Below, one piece after another: positions 63,377-64,000 of a stretch of DNA of 64,000 bases. The translations under genes and the position numbers were made by a program. The stretch covers positions 1 to 64,000 of the forward strand of contig JAUXAB010000003.1 in the NCBI GenBank assembly GCA_030615025.1, given 5' to 3'. The notes below the pieces were generated by a model, which saw only the letters and a list, made by a program, of their open reading frames with translations, was not told the origin of the DNA and did not search any database. The first letter of the stretch is position 1. Every line of letters starts with the position of its first letter. The DNA comes from Phycisphaerae bacterium (lineage in GTDB: Bacteria > Planctomycetota > Phycisphaerae > Sedimentisphaerales > Anaerobacaceae).

Positions 63377-63950
63377 TTTCCTGCACCTCAATTTTATTTA
63401 CCAAGAACGCATGGTTCGACATCATGATGAGCGGGCGGTCATCAAGAGAATCGGTGAAGACGTCAAAACCAAATGAGATTTCGCCGCCGACTTTATGCTG
63501 TAAAAACTTGACCTTGTTTATGCCCCAGCATGTTTCGAGGTTTTCTAAGTGCTTCATATTATTGGCAATAACGGTGAAACTGTTTAGCTGCCCTGCTACA
63601 ACGTTTTCAATGAGCGTCGCTTCGGAAGCTGACACGATAAAAATCTTCGAATAATTCTCATTCAATATTCGCAGCAAATCGTGATTTAAATGATTTTTGA
63701 AATACTCAACATACTTGTCGAATTTACGTTTATCCAAGCGATCTATCAACAATAACAACCGCTTTTTGAAAAAATTTCGTACGAACAACTGCTTTTGCCT
63801 TTTTCTGTTGAAAGCAATACTCCAGAACAGAAGGACGCCTAATGCGAAAAGCATGGGGTCCAGATAAAATTTTTCCTTTATCAGGATATATTTCAATGAA
63901 TCTACATCAAGAATCGTCCTGTCGAAATCCACGACAGCTATGTTTTGCAT
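63348..63950 (-). CDS. HAD-superfamily phosphatase
   Basis: 200 residues from ATG 63950; a GTG 63965 is also possible. HAD motif I DFDRTILD, motif II FIVSASE, and FDVFTDSLDDRPL as motif III/IV. It resembles phosphoserine-phosphatase-like enzymes that remove the 5-phosphate from polyprenyl-phospho-ribose phosphate beside UbiA-type transferases. The end overlaps the start of the UbiA gene by about 30 bases. Only about 35 bases remain before the window end, so no further upstream gene is visible. Confidence 0.82.
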   Translation of the reverse strand: MQNIAVVDFDRTILDVDSLKYILIKEKFYLDPMLFALGVLLFWSIAFNRKRQKQLFVRNFFKKRLLLLIDRLDKRKFDKYVEYFKNHLNHDLLRILNENYSKIFIVSASEATLIENVVAGQLNSFTVIANNMKHLENLETCWGINKVKFLQHKVGGEISFGFDVFTDSLDDRPLIMMSNHAFLVNKIEVQEIDKSTLKCF

Positions 63951-64000
63951 ATCACATATACCCACGAGTCAAATGTGTTTAATTTAATGCAAAAAGTCAG

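Overview
This window most resembles a chromosome segment of a Planctomycetota bacterium of the Phycisphaerae/Sedimentisphaerales kind. That is inferred from the gene mix: Tat-exported Gfo/Idh/MocA oxidoreductases, DUF1080 and PmoA-like proteins, an excisionase-type HTH fused to a response regulator, a PEP-CTERM protein, DUF4954, and moderate GC with long repeat-filled gaps. No 16S or ribosomal marker is present, so the placement is moderate.

Layout. 1-7534: the end of guaA, then a tightly overlapping plus-strand AmmeMemoRadiSam operon: radical SAM AmrS, a 60-residue Tat-leader peptide, a membrane-anchored Memo-AMMECR1 fusion, and a 1373-residue membrane protein joining a spermidine-synthase-like domain, a predicted flavinylated FMN-binding domain and a NosR/NapH-like Fe-S domain. 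7724-13099: minus-strand signalling genes (GAF protein, GspB-like secreted protein, HDOD-histidine kinase, response regulator). 14143-14214: tRNA-Thr(TGT). 14441-25541: a plus-strand carbohydrate locus (two xylose-isomerase-like barrels, deoC, an old-yellow-enzyme/FadH-type oxidoreductase, Gfo/Idh/MocA, two DUF1080 proteins), fitting catabolism of oxidised (3-keto) glycosides. 25825-29409: a second Memo, purE, a P-domain PEP-CTERM protein and a ParA-CBM48 fusion. 30168-34766: an AT-rich giant acyl-CoA dehydratase activase-type protein. 35553-36512: a PfkB kinase. 37032-49570: a phage structural module (portal, scaffold-like, SU10-type capsid, tail/fibre-like proteins, holin-like and lipoprotein genes) with no terminase, integrase or repressor. 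49542-63950: a frameshifted lipoprotein thioredoxin, DUF503, purF-purM-purF2, a PpiC-type lipoprotein, nagB-DUF4954, and a YfhO-UbiA-HAD operon.

The most striking feature cuts across genes. At least eight families of short palindromic or quasi-palindromic elements occur between genes and also in frame inside coding sequences, much like Rickettsia palindromic elements. The 1373-residue gene alone carries about eight such insertions, including the same element at both ends. A histidine kinase gene carries a near 100-bp block, and the phage portal and scaffold genes carry the host-type family, which suggests that the phage module is an old resident. The second notable system is the AmmeMemoRadiSam operon, whose layout suggests an envelope redox or maturation pathway with a possible small exported peptide substrate. 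Other points include a PurF paralogue with Ser at the nucleophile position and a C-run frameshift in the thioredoxin gene.
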